Origin: Lachnospiraceae bacterium
GTDB lineage: Bacteria > Bacillota > Clostridia > Lachnospirales > Lachnospiraceae
Direction: 5' to 3'
DNA length: 39,097 nt
Assembly: GCA_030524665.1 (NCBI GenBank)
Contig: JAUNGL010000012.1
Span: forward strand, 1 to 39,097
A program made the translations under genes and the position numbers. Below the pieces are notes generated by a model. The model was given only the letters and a program-made list of their open reading frames with translations, had not been told where the DNA came from and ran no database searches. The stretch's first letter is position 1. Each line of letters opens with the position of its first letter. Positions 29,929 through 37,355 of the stretch are shown in pieces.

Positions 29929-30954
29929 ATGTGTACAGCAGTAACTTACAAGACAAAGGATCATTATTTTGGACGGACATTAGATTATGATGTTTCCTAT
30001 CAGGAAAGAGTAGCGGTAACTCCGCGGAATTTTCCGTTTCAGTTCCGGCAGGCGGGAAAAATGGAGAAGCACTATGCGATGATTGGGATGGCAAGCATGG
30101 CAGGAGACTATCCTCTTTATTACGATGCGACGAATGAAATGGGACTTAGTATGGCCGGACTGAATTTCCCGGGAAATGCGGATTATAAGCCGGTAGTGCC
30201 AGGAAAGGACAATGTAGCTCCATTTGAATTTATTCCGTGGATACTGGGACAGTGTAAAAATATCAGGGAAGCCAGAACTTTGCTGGAGAGGATGAATCTG
30301 GCAGAGATCAGGTTTGACGAACACCTGTCTCTGGCAACGCTGCACTGGATCATTTCGGATCGGGAGGCATCAATCACAGTGGAATCCGTGAAAGAGGGAC
30401 TGAAGGTCTATGAGAATCCGGTCGGTGTTTTGACGAATAATCCGCCGTTTGATTATCAGATGTTTTATCTGAATAATTTCCTGAGCCTGTCGAAAGAAAT
30501 GCCTGAGAACAATTTCTCAGAGGATTTGGAACTCAAAGCCTACAGCCGCGGTATGGGTGCTATGGGAATGCCGGGGGATTTGTCGTCAGCGTCGCGCTTC
30601 GTGAGGGCAGCTTTTACGAAACTGAATTCTGTTTCGGGAGATTCAGAATCAGAGAGCATCAGCCAGTTCTTTCATATACTGGGTTCTGTCGAGCATCCGA
30701 GGGGATGCGTGCATCTGGGAGACGGGAAATATGAGATCACCATGTATACCTCGTGCTGCAATACGGATCGGGGGATTTATTATTACACGACGTATGAGAA
30801 CAGCCAGATTACCGGAGTAGATATGCACAGAGAAGATCTGGACGGCAGCAGGATGGTGAGCTATCCTCTGATACAGGGACAGCAGATCTGGATACAGAAT
30901 ATAAATGAAACCAACGGGATGCATTGTTCAGATACAACAAGAAGTTCTCTATGA
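29929..30954 (+). CDS. bsh: Choloylglycine hydrolase (probable bile salt hydrolase)
   Basis: This 341-aa Ntn hydrolase would cleave amides such as glycine/taurine-conjugated bile acids. Removal of Met1 exposes nucleophile Cys2 (MCTAVTYK). Active-site positions matching known BSHs are R16 and D19 (FGRTLDY), N79 (GLNFPGN), N170/N171 (LTNNPPFDYQ) and R226 (GDLSSASRFVRAAF). Length is typical (about 317-340). The start is supported by AGGAGGAGG; the longer frame from 29893 would put residues before Cys2 and prevent activation. No signal peptide, so cytoplasmic as in other gut bacteria. Penicillin V acylase is the alternative; the motif MGMPGDLSS favours BSH. Confidence 0.88.
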   Translation: MCTAVTYKTKDHYFGRTLDYDVSYQERVAVTPRNFPFQFRQAGKMEKHYAMIGMASMAGDYPLYYDATNEMGLSMAGLNFPGNADYKPVVPGKDNVAPFEFIPWILGQCKNIREARTLLERMNLAEIRFDEHLSLATLHWIISDREASITVESVKEGLKVYENPVGVLTNNPPFDYQMFYLNNFLSLSKEMPENNFSEDLELKAYSRGMGAMGMPGDLSSASRFVRAAFTKLNSVSGDSESESISQFFHILGSVEHPRGCVHLGDGKYEITMYTSCCNTDRGIYYYTTYENSQITGVDMHREDLDGSRMVSYPLIQGQQIWIQNINETNGMHCSDTTRSSL

Positions 30955-30956
30955 TA

Positions 30957-31002
30957 AAAATCCAGGTGAAGAATTTCGAAAGGAAATCTTTACCTGGATT
31001 TT
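30957..31002 (+). terminator. Terminator after the bile-salt-hydrolase gene
   Basis: AAAATCCAGGT (30957-30967) and ACCTGGATTTT (30992-31002) form an 11-bp perfect outer stem with a shorter inner GAAGA/TCTTT pairing. Confidence 0.8.
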
Positions 31003-31059
31003 ATATTTCCAGTGTCCGGAATGATTTATACTTCTATTCTTTCGTACGTATGATATTTG

Positions 31060-31416
31060 TCATTCTGGCCGGGTGTTGTCATTGATAATGGAATATTCTT
31101 CCTCGTGATCGGGATACATTTCGCAGTTTTCCATGCTTTCTACGCATCCACAGTCAACGGACGCTTCGCCAACTTCTGCTTTGGCTCCAAAAATGACAGG
31201 AACTTCAATGCGCAGTTTTTGGCTGATTGTAAATTTACATACACCGCCCGGTTTTCCCGGGCAGCAGTCACTGCCTGGTGTAATAGACGGTTTTCCCTCG
31301 CAGTGTGTTTTGATGTTTCCAACTTCGCCAAATGGTTTAATTGTAACAGGAAGGCACACATCAACTTCCTGATATCCTATTGCAGAGCATCCGATCTTTC
31401 CAATTTCATCATACAT
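31060..31416 (-). CDS. Cys-rich conserved hypothetical protein
   Basis: This 118-aa protein has Cys at DCCPGKPGGVCKFTISQK and DCGCVE and alternating beta-type segments (KLRIEVPVIFGA). There is no signal peptide. The sequence style, with a Cys-rich centre and Val-rich strands, resembles small clostridial proteins of unknown role; spore-coat involvement is possible but unsupported. AAAGGAG lies 8 nt upstream of the start. It converges on the bile-salt-hydrolase gene from the right. Confidence 0.7.
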   Translation of the reverse strand: MYDEIGKIGCSAIGYQEVDVCLPVTIKPFGEVGNIKTHCEGKPSITPGSDCCPGKPGGVCKFTISQKLRIEVPVIFGAKAEVGEASVDCGCVESMENCEMYPDHEEEYSIINDNTRPE

Positions 31417-31673
31417 AAGAAAAACTCCTTTAAGATTTACTTATTGATTTCTTTTACCGTACAATCAGTGAAGTGTATTCCGGATTAAGGTGATGCCTTT
31501 TGTATGAAGCAATGATCCTGATATATCAGAATCAGGTCATGGAAGTGACCATCATTTATGAAACGATGTGTCCGGTCAAGCCTGACTGGTTATGTCACCC
31601 AGAATATCATATGAAAAATCAGTCAGATGGTTACCCGCGTATTATTAGTTTGAGAGATGTTTGTACTTTGATA

Positions 31674-32912
31674 TTACCAGTTATAGCATTTGTTCTTGCT
31701 GTTTACAAATGATGTACAACTGTTTTTTAACTGTACAATCGCATTTTTCTTACCCTTTTTACAGTATACTTTGTTGTTTTTAATATAAACTTTTCCCAGT
31801 TTTGACAGAACCTTAGTTTCTGCTTGGTTAAAATATGCTTTCACATAAATGCCGTTTCGATTGCCTCTAATTACATTATTCTGAATATACAGGGTTGATT
31901 TTTTCATAGCACTGGGGGCTTTTCCACAAATAGCAACATGTACACCTATCGTATAGGAAGAGTTGTTTTCTGTTCTGGTTGCGTTCGTTTTGATTGTATT
32001 TCCGCTGATTTCTCCGCCTATCGTATTAAAATACTGCAGTCCTTCTGAGGTTGTACTGGTCATCGTGTTCCCTTTAATAACAATGTTTTGATGGAATTTG
32101 TTGATATATTTTCCATTTTCCCCCTGATACCAGTTTACTCCTACAGAACGTGCTCCGGAAATTTTATTATTAAGAATATAGATATTCTTGCAGGTCTGAC
32201 CTTTTGCATATTTAGCTCCATATCTTGCAGCCATTGGTGCAGTTTTTTTAGTCGCAATATCAATCTGAATCTGTTCCTCTTTGCAATCCTTGGGATTCTT
32301 TCCAATTGCAGCCACTTTACAATTTTGTACAGTCACATTTTCACAAGCAATTAGTTCTATTGCATGTCCATTATAATTTGCATTGCAGTCGATTCCGTCT
32401 AATACTATATTTTTGGCAAAAGCAAACTGAAAAAACCCACCTGTGTGACCGCCGCTCTTCGCGCTTCTCCATTTGCCGCCGATGATTTTTACATTCTTTA
32501 CTGATTTATTAGCTGCTGCAAAAACGGCACTGGCACCTTCTTTGAAAGTTAAAGTAGCACCTGTTGCAATAATGGTTTTGTTGCTGGTCATTTTTAAGGA
32601 ACCATTCACCAGTACTTTGCTCCCTTTGGGAATAATAATGGTGGAAACGTTTTTCATATTCAGTAACTGATCCAGTTTATTGTAGTTTCTATTACCAATG
32701 TTTATACTTTCTTCCGGAAGGAAGACAACCTCACCGGCACTTTTATTTTTATAGTATCCGCAGATAATGTTGCTGTTTTTAGACCAGGGAATTGCATCTT
32801 TTTGGTCGTAAGCCTTTGCTTTTGTTGCAAATGCAAGGGTCAAAAATATGCTTGCAAGAAGCATACCAAGATAGATTTTTTTTGAAATTAATTTGTTTTT
32901 CATGTTTTCCAT
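31674..32912 (-). CDS. Exported right-handed beta-helix protein
   Basis: This 412-aa protein begins with an N-terminal signal peptide (hydrophobic residues to about 30, ending KAKA). It is built of repeated Asn-rich coils such as NIVLDGIDCNANYNG, NVTVQNCKVA, NIYILNNKISG, NIVIKGNTMTS and LYIQNNVIRGNRNG, the pectate-lyase/beta-helix pattern. A catalytic activity is not evident. It could be a polysaccharide lyase, a host- or matrix-binding protein, or an adhesin. The coding sequence is clearly AT-richer than its neighbours, and it is isolated by non-coding DNA, which suggests horizontal acquisition. The ATG 32912 was chosen as the first with a weak upstream GGTGA; the longer frame from 32933 and ATG 32903 are alternatives. 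Confidence 0.8.
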   Translation of the reverse strand: MENMKNKLISKKIYLGMLLASIFLTLAFATKAKAYDQKDAIPWSKNSNIICGYYKNKSAGEVVFLPEESINIGNRNYNKLDQLLNMKNVSTIIIPKGSKVLVNGSLKMTSNKTIIATGATLTFKEGASAVFAAANKSVKNVKIIGGKWRSAKSGGHTGGFFQFAFAKNIVLDGIDCNANYNGHAIELIACENVTVQNCKVAAIGKNPKDCKEEQIQIDIATKKTAPMAARYGAKYAKGQTCKNIYILNNKISGARSVGVNWYQGENGKYINKFHQNIVIKGNTMTSTTSEGLQYFNTIGGEISGNTIKTNATRTENNSSYTIGVHVAICGKAPSAMKKSTLYIQNNVIRGNRNGIYVKAYFNQAETKVLSKLGKVYIKNNKVYCKKGKKNAIVQLKNSCTSFVNSKNKCYNW

Positions 32913-33156
32913 AGTTATCACCGTATCCCTCAAAGTATTAGAATTAATGTGGTATATTGTGTTATATCTGGATAATTAGGAGCAAACACTAACCATTTTT
33001 TCACCTCACTTTTCATTGGTCATTTTATTATATGTTATCATGAAACTTTTTTCATTTCAATCAGAAATCCTGATAAAAGCAGGAGTGTATCCTTGAGGTG
33101 TTTTTATGAAGTAATCGGCAATGCCTGCAGACATGGATACAGTTGGGATTTCCTGA

Positions 33157-33171
33157 CATACAAATTGTATG
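33157..33171. promoter_or_regulatory. Perfect palindrome upstream of the methyltransferase operon
   Basis: CATACAAATTGTATG is a 15-bp perfect palindrome (7-bp arms) about 138 bp upstream of the operon start. A TTGACA lies at 33197-33202 but no -10 at normal spacing; TACAAT (33227-33232) is too far. The PucR-type regulator encoded at the operon end is a candidate ligand. The rest of 32934-33308 is AT-rich, with no gene or cobalamin riboswitch seen. Confidence 0.4.
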
Positions 33172-33308
33172 AAATACCTCCTCATTTTCCTAAGATTTGA
33201 CACTGTCCTAAAATCTGTACAAATGCTACAATAAAATAACAAATAAGAAAATGATCGACAGCGTTTTGACGAAGAATTAAAACGAAATCATGTGAAGGAG
33301 GTATCATT

Positions 33309-34343
33309 ATGCTAACACCCAAACAAAACATGCTCGAGGTGATCCGCGGGGGTAATCCTGACAGGTTCGTGAATCAGTATGAGGCAGTGCAGCTTCTGTT
33401 TCATCCGTTTATGTTTTCAAGCCCGCTCCTGTCACCGGGACAGGAAAATGTCGTGAATGCATGGGGCGTGACGAATACGTTCCCGAAGGGAGTGCCGGGA
33501 GCATTTCCGGTACATACACCAGACAAGATCGTGGTGAAGGACATCGAGAACTGGAGAGATTATGTACATGCTCCGTCACTGAAGTTTTCACAGGAGCAAT
33601 GGGATATGGTAAAGGCACAGTACGATGCAGTGGATGGCAATCAGGCATTCAAAGCAGCATTTGTGGCACCTGGTCTGTTTGAGCAGACGCATCATCTCTG
33701 TGAGATTACGAATGCCCTGATGTACTACATTACAGATGAGGATGAGATGCATGATCTGCTCAAGTATCTGACTGAGTGGGAGCTGGAGCTGGCAGAAGGA
33801 ATCTGCTCTAATCTGCATCCGGATGCGTTATTCCATCACGATGACTGGGGCGGACTGGACAGTACATTTATGAGCCCGGCCATGTTTGATGAATTTTTCC
33901 TTGAGCCGTATAAGCAGATTTACGGATATTATCACAGCCATGGGGTAGATCTGGTGATCCACCATTCGGACAGTTATGCGGCGACGCTGGTTCCATCTAT
34001 GATTGAGATGGGTATCGATGTATGGCAGGGATGTATGGAAACGAATAACCTTCCGGAGCTGATTCAGAAGTATGGCGGGAAGATCAGCTTCATGGGCGGA
34101 ATCGAAAACAGAGCAGTTGACTTTGAAAACTGGACCGATGAAAATTGTGAGGCAGTGGTGCGCCGCGTCTGTGAAGAGTGCGGAAACAAATATTTTATCC
34201 CGTGTATTGCACAGGGTGGCCCTGGCTCCGTATATCCGGGCGTCTATATGTCACTTAGCAATGCAATTGACAAGCTGAATGAAGAAAAATACGGAATTAA
34301 GGCAGAAGAATCCACAAGACTTCCGTGGCAGATTCTTTTCTAA
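33309..34343 (+). CDS. UroD/MtaA-superfamily corrinoid methyltransferase
   Basis: This 344-aa protein has a uroporphyrinogen-decarboxylase-like TIM barrel, but the gene is not in a heme cluster. Relatives such as MtaA/MtbA and O-demethylase MT-I enzymes move a methyl group from a donor to a corrinoid protein or from it to an acceptor, with a zinc site made of His/Cys. Candidate ligands are the His pair in VDLVIHHSDSY and C in FIPCIAQGGPGS. AAGGAGG is 7 nt upstream. Its stop lies just ahead of the next gene's ribosome site. The substrate is unknown: methoxylated aromatics, methylamines and betaines are all possible. Confidence 0.85.
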   Translation: MLTPKQNMLEVIRGGNPDRFVNQYEAVQLLFHPFMFSSPLLSPGQENVVNAWGVTNTFPKGVPGAFPVHTPDKIVVKDIENWRDYVHAPSLKFSQEQWDMVKAQYDAVDGNQAFKAAFVAPGLFEQTHHLCEITNALMYYITDEDEMHDLLKYLTEWELELAEGICSNLHPDALFHHDDWGGLDSTFMSPAMFDEFFLEPYKQIYGYYHSHGVDLVIHHSDSYAATLVPSMIEMGIDVWQGCMETNNLPELIQKYGGKISFMGGIENRAVDFENWTDENCEAVVRRVCEECGNKYFIPCIAQGGPGSVYPGVYMSLSNAIDKLNEEKYGIKAEESTRLPWQILF

Positions 34344-34359
34344 AGGAGGTTCGGAGTAC

Positions 34360-35175
34360 GTGATTATTATTGGTGAAAAAATCAATGGTTCCATTCCATC
34401 GGTAGCGGAGGCGATTGCAAAAAGAGACGCTGAGTTTATTAAGGCGAGAGCAGCTGCACAGGCGGAATCAGGAGCGACGTTTATCGACTGCTGTGCGTCA
34501 GTACCGGAGTCAGAGGAAGTTGAGACACTGAAGTGGATGATTGAATGCATTCAGGAAGTCACAGAGCTTCCGATTTCTGTGGACAGCCCCAGCCCGGACG
34601 TGTTGGCACAGGCATACAAGTTCTGCAAAAGGCCGGGAATTTTCAATTCTGTTTCCGGCGAGGGCGATAAGATCGAGAAGATCTTCCCGATTATGGCAGA
34701 GCCGGAAAACAGGGGCTGGCAGGTGATTGCACTGCTCAGTGATGACACTGGTATTCCAAAATGTGCGGCAGACCGCCTGAAAGTATTTGATAAAATTATG
34801 GCGAAGGCGAAGGAATACGGAATTTCCCCTGATCGTATCCATATTGATCCATTGGTTGAGATGCTTTGTACCTCGGAGGATGGAATCGAGACGAATGTGG
34901 AAGTCATCAGTTCGGTGCGGAGCCAGTATCCGTCGATTCATATCACGGCGGCGGTCAGCAATATTTCCTTCAATCTTCCGGTGCGGAAGCTGATCAATTA
35001 CGGATTTCTGGTGCTGGCAATGAATGCGGGACTTGACAGTGCGATTATGGATCCGACGAACCGGGATATGCTGGGACTGGTGTATGCAACAGAAGCACTG
35101 CTTGGTCTGGATGATTACTGTATGGAATATATTGGGGCTTATCGGGAAGGTCTGATTGGTCCGGTAAAGAAATAA
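34360..35175 (+). CDS. Methyltetrahydrofolate:corrinoid-protein methyltransferase (MtgA-like)
   Basis: This 271-aa protein is a pterin-binding (DHPS-like) TIM barrel. The opening IIIGEKINGSIPSVAEAI and the ESGATFIDCCAS segment match the MtgA/AcsE group, which transfers methyl groups between tetrahydrofolate and a corrinoid. An acceptor role (corrinoid to THF) is the usual one in methyl-group catabolism. The start is the GTG at 34360, because AAAGGAGG lies 10 nt upstream; the frame continues upstream into the UroD-like gene and has no proper ATG. Cotranscribed with the corrinoid proteins. Confidence 0.87.
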   Translation: MIIIGEKINGSIPSVAEAIAKRDAEFIKARAAAQAESGATFIDCCASVPESEEVETLKWMIECIQEVTELPISVDSPSPDVLAQAYKFCKRPGIFNSVSGEGDKIEKIFPIMAEPENRGWQVIALLSDDTGIPKCAADRLKVFDKIMAKAKEYGISPDRIHIDPLVEMLCTSEDGIETNVEVISSVRSQYPSIHITAAVSNISFNLPVRKLINYGFLVLAMNAGLDSAIMDPTNRDMLGLVYATEALLGLDDYCMEYIGAYREGLIGPVKK

Positions 35176-35193
35176 TAAACGGGAGGTATGATT

Positions 35194-35832
35194 ATGTCGA
35201 AGATTACGGAAGTTGCGCAGCTGGTAGAGAAAGGAAAGGCAAAGCTGGTAGGTGCTGCTGTGCAGGCAGCTCTGGATGAAGGATGTGATCCGATCCAGAT
35301 ACTGAACGAGGGTATGATCGAAACAATGTCAATTGTCGGAGATAAATTTAAAAATGGTGAGATTTTTGTGCCGGAGATGCTGGTAGCAGCCCGCGCGATG
35401 AAAAAGGGTGTAGAGGTGCTCAAGCCGCATCTGGCGACCGGATCTACAGGTGCGCTTGGTAAAGTAATTATTGCTACTGTTGCAGGTGACCTGCATGATA
35501 TTGGCAAGAATCTGGTAGCTATGATGATCGAGAGCGCAGGCTTTGAGGTAATCGATCTTGGCGTGGATGTTCCGGCAGCAAAAGTGATTGAGTGTTACAG
35601 AGAAAATCCGGATACGAAGATTATCTGCCTGTCAGCCCTGCTGACTACAACCATGCCGGCATTGAAGGATACGGTAGCGGCTCTGAATGCGGAGGATTTC
35701 AGAGGCAGCATCAAGATCATGGTAGGCGGTGCGCCGATTACGCAGGGCTTTGCAGATGAAATCGGGGCAGATGGTTACTCGGATGATGCAGCCAGCGCAG
35801 CAGTTCTGGCAAAGAAACTGGCAGCCGCATAA
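35194..35832 (+). CDS. Corrinoid (cobalamin-binding) protein 1
   Basis: This 212-aa methyl-carrier protein has an N-terminal helical cap (residues 1-85, with GEIFVPEMLVAARAM) and a Rossmann-like B12 domain. The cobalt-ligating motif DLHDIGKN has H101, and later GGAPIT is seen near residue 180. This is the MtmC/MtbC/OdmC class. It would carry the methyl group between the two methyltransferases encoded just upstream. The ATG at 35194 has GGAGG 7 nt upstream, preferred to 35188. An imperfect hairpin (35871-35912) follows. Confidence 0.92.
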   Translation: MSKITEVAQLVEKGKAKLVGAAVQAALDEGCDPIQILNEGMIETMSIVGDKFKNGEIFVPEMLVAARAMKKGVEVLKPHLATGSTGALGKVIIATVAGDLHDIGKNLVAMMIESAGFEVIDLGVDVPAAKVIECYRENPDTKIICLSALLTTTMPALKDTVAALNAEDFRGSIKIMVGGAPITQGFADEIGADGYSDDAASAAVLAKKLAAA

Positions 35833-35870
35833 TAGCAGCGCCAGATTGCGAATGTCTGTTTTATGAAAAA

Positions 35871-35912
35871 AGCTGTTCTGCAATGCGGTGAAACATGCGT
35901 TGTGGAACAGCT
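35871..35912 (+). terminator. Possible weak terminator between corrinoid protein 1 and DUF2284 gene
   Basis: AGCTGTTC (35871-35878) and GAACAGCT (35905-35912) are perfect, with imperfect inner pairing, and GATTTTATG follows. The T run is short, so this may only reduce downstream expression. A possible weak -10 TACACT follows. Confidence 0.4.
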
Positions 35913-36002
35913 GATTTTATGATACACTAATACAACAAACACAGTGCAGAAGACAGACTGCCGGTTTGCCGTTATGTCTTTTTGGCAGCGGGGGTGTTTA
36001 AA

Positions 36003-36542
36003 ATGATCGATATTGGAAAATTAAAAGAAATGGGAAAGCGGCAGGGTTTTTCAGAGGTTGCCCTGCTGGAATGCAGCACGATAGAACTGAGACCGGAGGT
36101 ACGCCAGATGTGTGAGGCAAACACCTGCCATATGTACGGCAGGTGCTGGAGCTGTCCGCCGGGATGCGGATCACTGGAGGAGTGCCGTGAGAAGATTGGA
36201 CATTACAGGCAGGGAATCCTTGTACAGACGGTAGGAGAGTTGGAGGATGCTCTGGATGGGGAAGGCATGATGGAGACAGAAGCGCGGCATAAGGAACACT
36301 TTTATGCGTTTGAGAAGGTGCTGCGGGAGCAATTTCCGGACATGCTGGCCATCGGCGCCGGATGCTGTACAAGATGCAGTACATGCACGTATCCGGATGA
36401 ACCGTGCCGCTTCCCGAAGCTGGCATTTTCTTCTATGGAGGGGTACGGTATGCTGGTGACGCAGGTCTGTCAGGCAAACCATCTGCCGTATTATTATGGA
36501 CCGTGTACGATTGCGTACACGAGCTGTTATCTGTTGGAGTGA
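36003..36542 (+). CDS. DUF2284 Cys-rich metal-binding protein
   Basis: This 179-aa protein is rich in Cys, in two clusters: CEANTCHMYGRCWSCPPGCG (residues 37-56) and CCTRCSTCTYPDEPC (near 121-135). This is the DUF2284 pattern, predicted to bind metal or Fe-S clusters. DUF2284 proteins have no fixed function. Here one sits between two corrinoid proteins, so an electron-transfer or corrinoid-reactivation role is a reasonable hypothesis. The ATG at 36003 is favoured over 35982, with GGGGG upstream. Confidence 0.8.
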   Translation: MIDIGKLKEMGKRQGFSEVALLECSTIELRPEVRQMCEANTCHMYGRCWSCPPGCGSLEECREKIGHYRQGILVQTVGELEDALDGEGMMETEARHKEHFYAFEKVLREQFPDMLAIGAGCCTRCSTCTYPDEPCRFPKLAFSSMEGYGMLVTQVCQANHLPYYYGPCTIAYTSCYLLE

Positions 36543-36641
36543 TGAATCTGCGGGACAGCTATTATTCAGATGTGAGATGACACTCGCCTCTGCAGGCGGT
36601 GGAAAATAAATTTGTATCAGTGGCGGGATCAGGAGGATATC

Positions 36642-37277
36642 ATGGCAATATTAGAACAACTGCGGCGGGCAATTGAAGAGGGGCATCCGGGTGAAACGGA
36701 GAGCCTGACAGAAGAAGCACTGGCCAGGAAGATCGACCCGATGCAGATCGTGGAGGAAGCCATGATGCCGGCGATGCGGAGTGTAGGAGAATGTTATAAG
36801 AATGAAGATGCGGATATCCTGCGGATTCTGGCTGCGGCACGCAGTGTCCGTAAGGGTTTCGAACTGATCGAAAAGAGAGACAAGTCGTTTAGCCAGAAGA
36901 GTATCGGAACCGTGATTCTGGGAACGGTAGAGGGAGATCTCCATGATGTGGGGAAAAATCTTGTTGCGATCATGTTCCGCAGTGCGGGATTCAGAGTGAT
37001 TGATCTTGGGGTGGATATTTCAGAGAAACAGTTCCTGCGGGCTGTCGCAAAGAATCCGGAGGTTTCGATTGTATGTATTTCTTCGCTGCTCAGCACGGCG
37101 CTGCCGGAAATGGAGCAGGTAGTGAAAGCTCTGCGGCGCAATGATCCTGAGGGAAAGTACAAGATTATGGTAGGCGGAGGCGCCGTGACCAGACAGATTG
37201 CAGAGAGTATGGGGGCTGATGCATATACGGAGAATTGTGTGGAAGCAGCGGAGGTGGCAAAGACGTTTATCATTTGA
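36642..37277 (+). CDS. Corrinoid (cobalamin-binding) protein 2 with altered cap
   Basis: This 211-aa paralogue of the 35194-35832 product keeps the B12 site (DLHDVGKN, H101; GGGAVT near 177), so it should bind a corrinoid. The cap differs: where corrinoid protein 1 reads GEIFVPEMLVAARAM, this one reads EDADILRILAAARSV, losing the FVPE segment. It may serve another methyl donor or partner, or deliver to a different acceptor. Start at 36642 has AGGAGG 5 nt upstream; the frame from 36612 is longer but unsupported. Confidence 0.9.
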   Translation: MAILEQLRRAIEEGHPGETESLTEEALARKIDPMQIVEEAMMPAMRSVGECYKNEDADILRILAAARSVRKGFELIEKRDKSFSQKSIGTVILGTVEGDLHDVGKNLVAIMFRSAGFRVIDLGVDISEKQFLRAVAKNPEVSIVCISSLLSTALPEMEQVVKALRRNDPEGKYKIMVGGGAVTRQIAESMGADAYTENCVEAAEVAKTFII

Positions 37278-37286
37278 CAGAAATAT

Positions 37287-37335
37287 GTCGCTTATGCGAC
37301 GCATTTGCGGCGCGGAATCTCGCAAAGCGAGATTC
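37287..37335 (+). repeat. Two tandem hairpins before the PucR-type regulator
   Basis: GTCGC-TTAT-GCGAC (37287-37300) and GAATCTCGC-AAA-GCGAGATTC (37315-37335) are perfect stems of 5 and 9 bp, right after the corrinoid gene stop. ATTTTAC and then the AGGAGG ribosome site follow, so the second could act as a weak terminator or affect translation of the regulator. Confidence 0.6.
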
Positions 37336-37355
37336 ATTTTACAGGAGGAATGGTT

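Noticed and set aside
31500-31712. 70-codon plus-strand frame with a hydrophobic C-terminus
   Set aside because: No ribosome site before the first codon, overlaps the convergent beta-helix gene end and resembles nothing known. A small decayed gene is possible but not supported.
33000-33308. Possible cobalamin riboswitch before the corrinoid operon
   Set aside because: I looked for the B12-box and its surrounding stems and did not find them; only a palindrome and AT-rich sequence are present.
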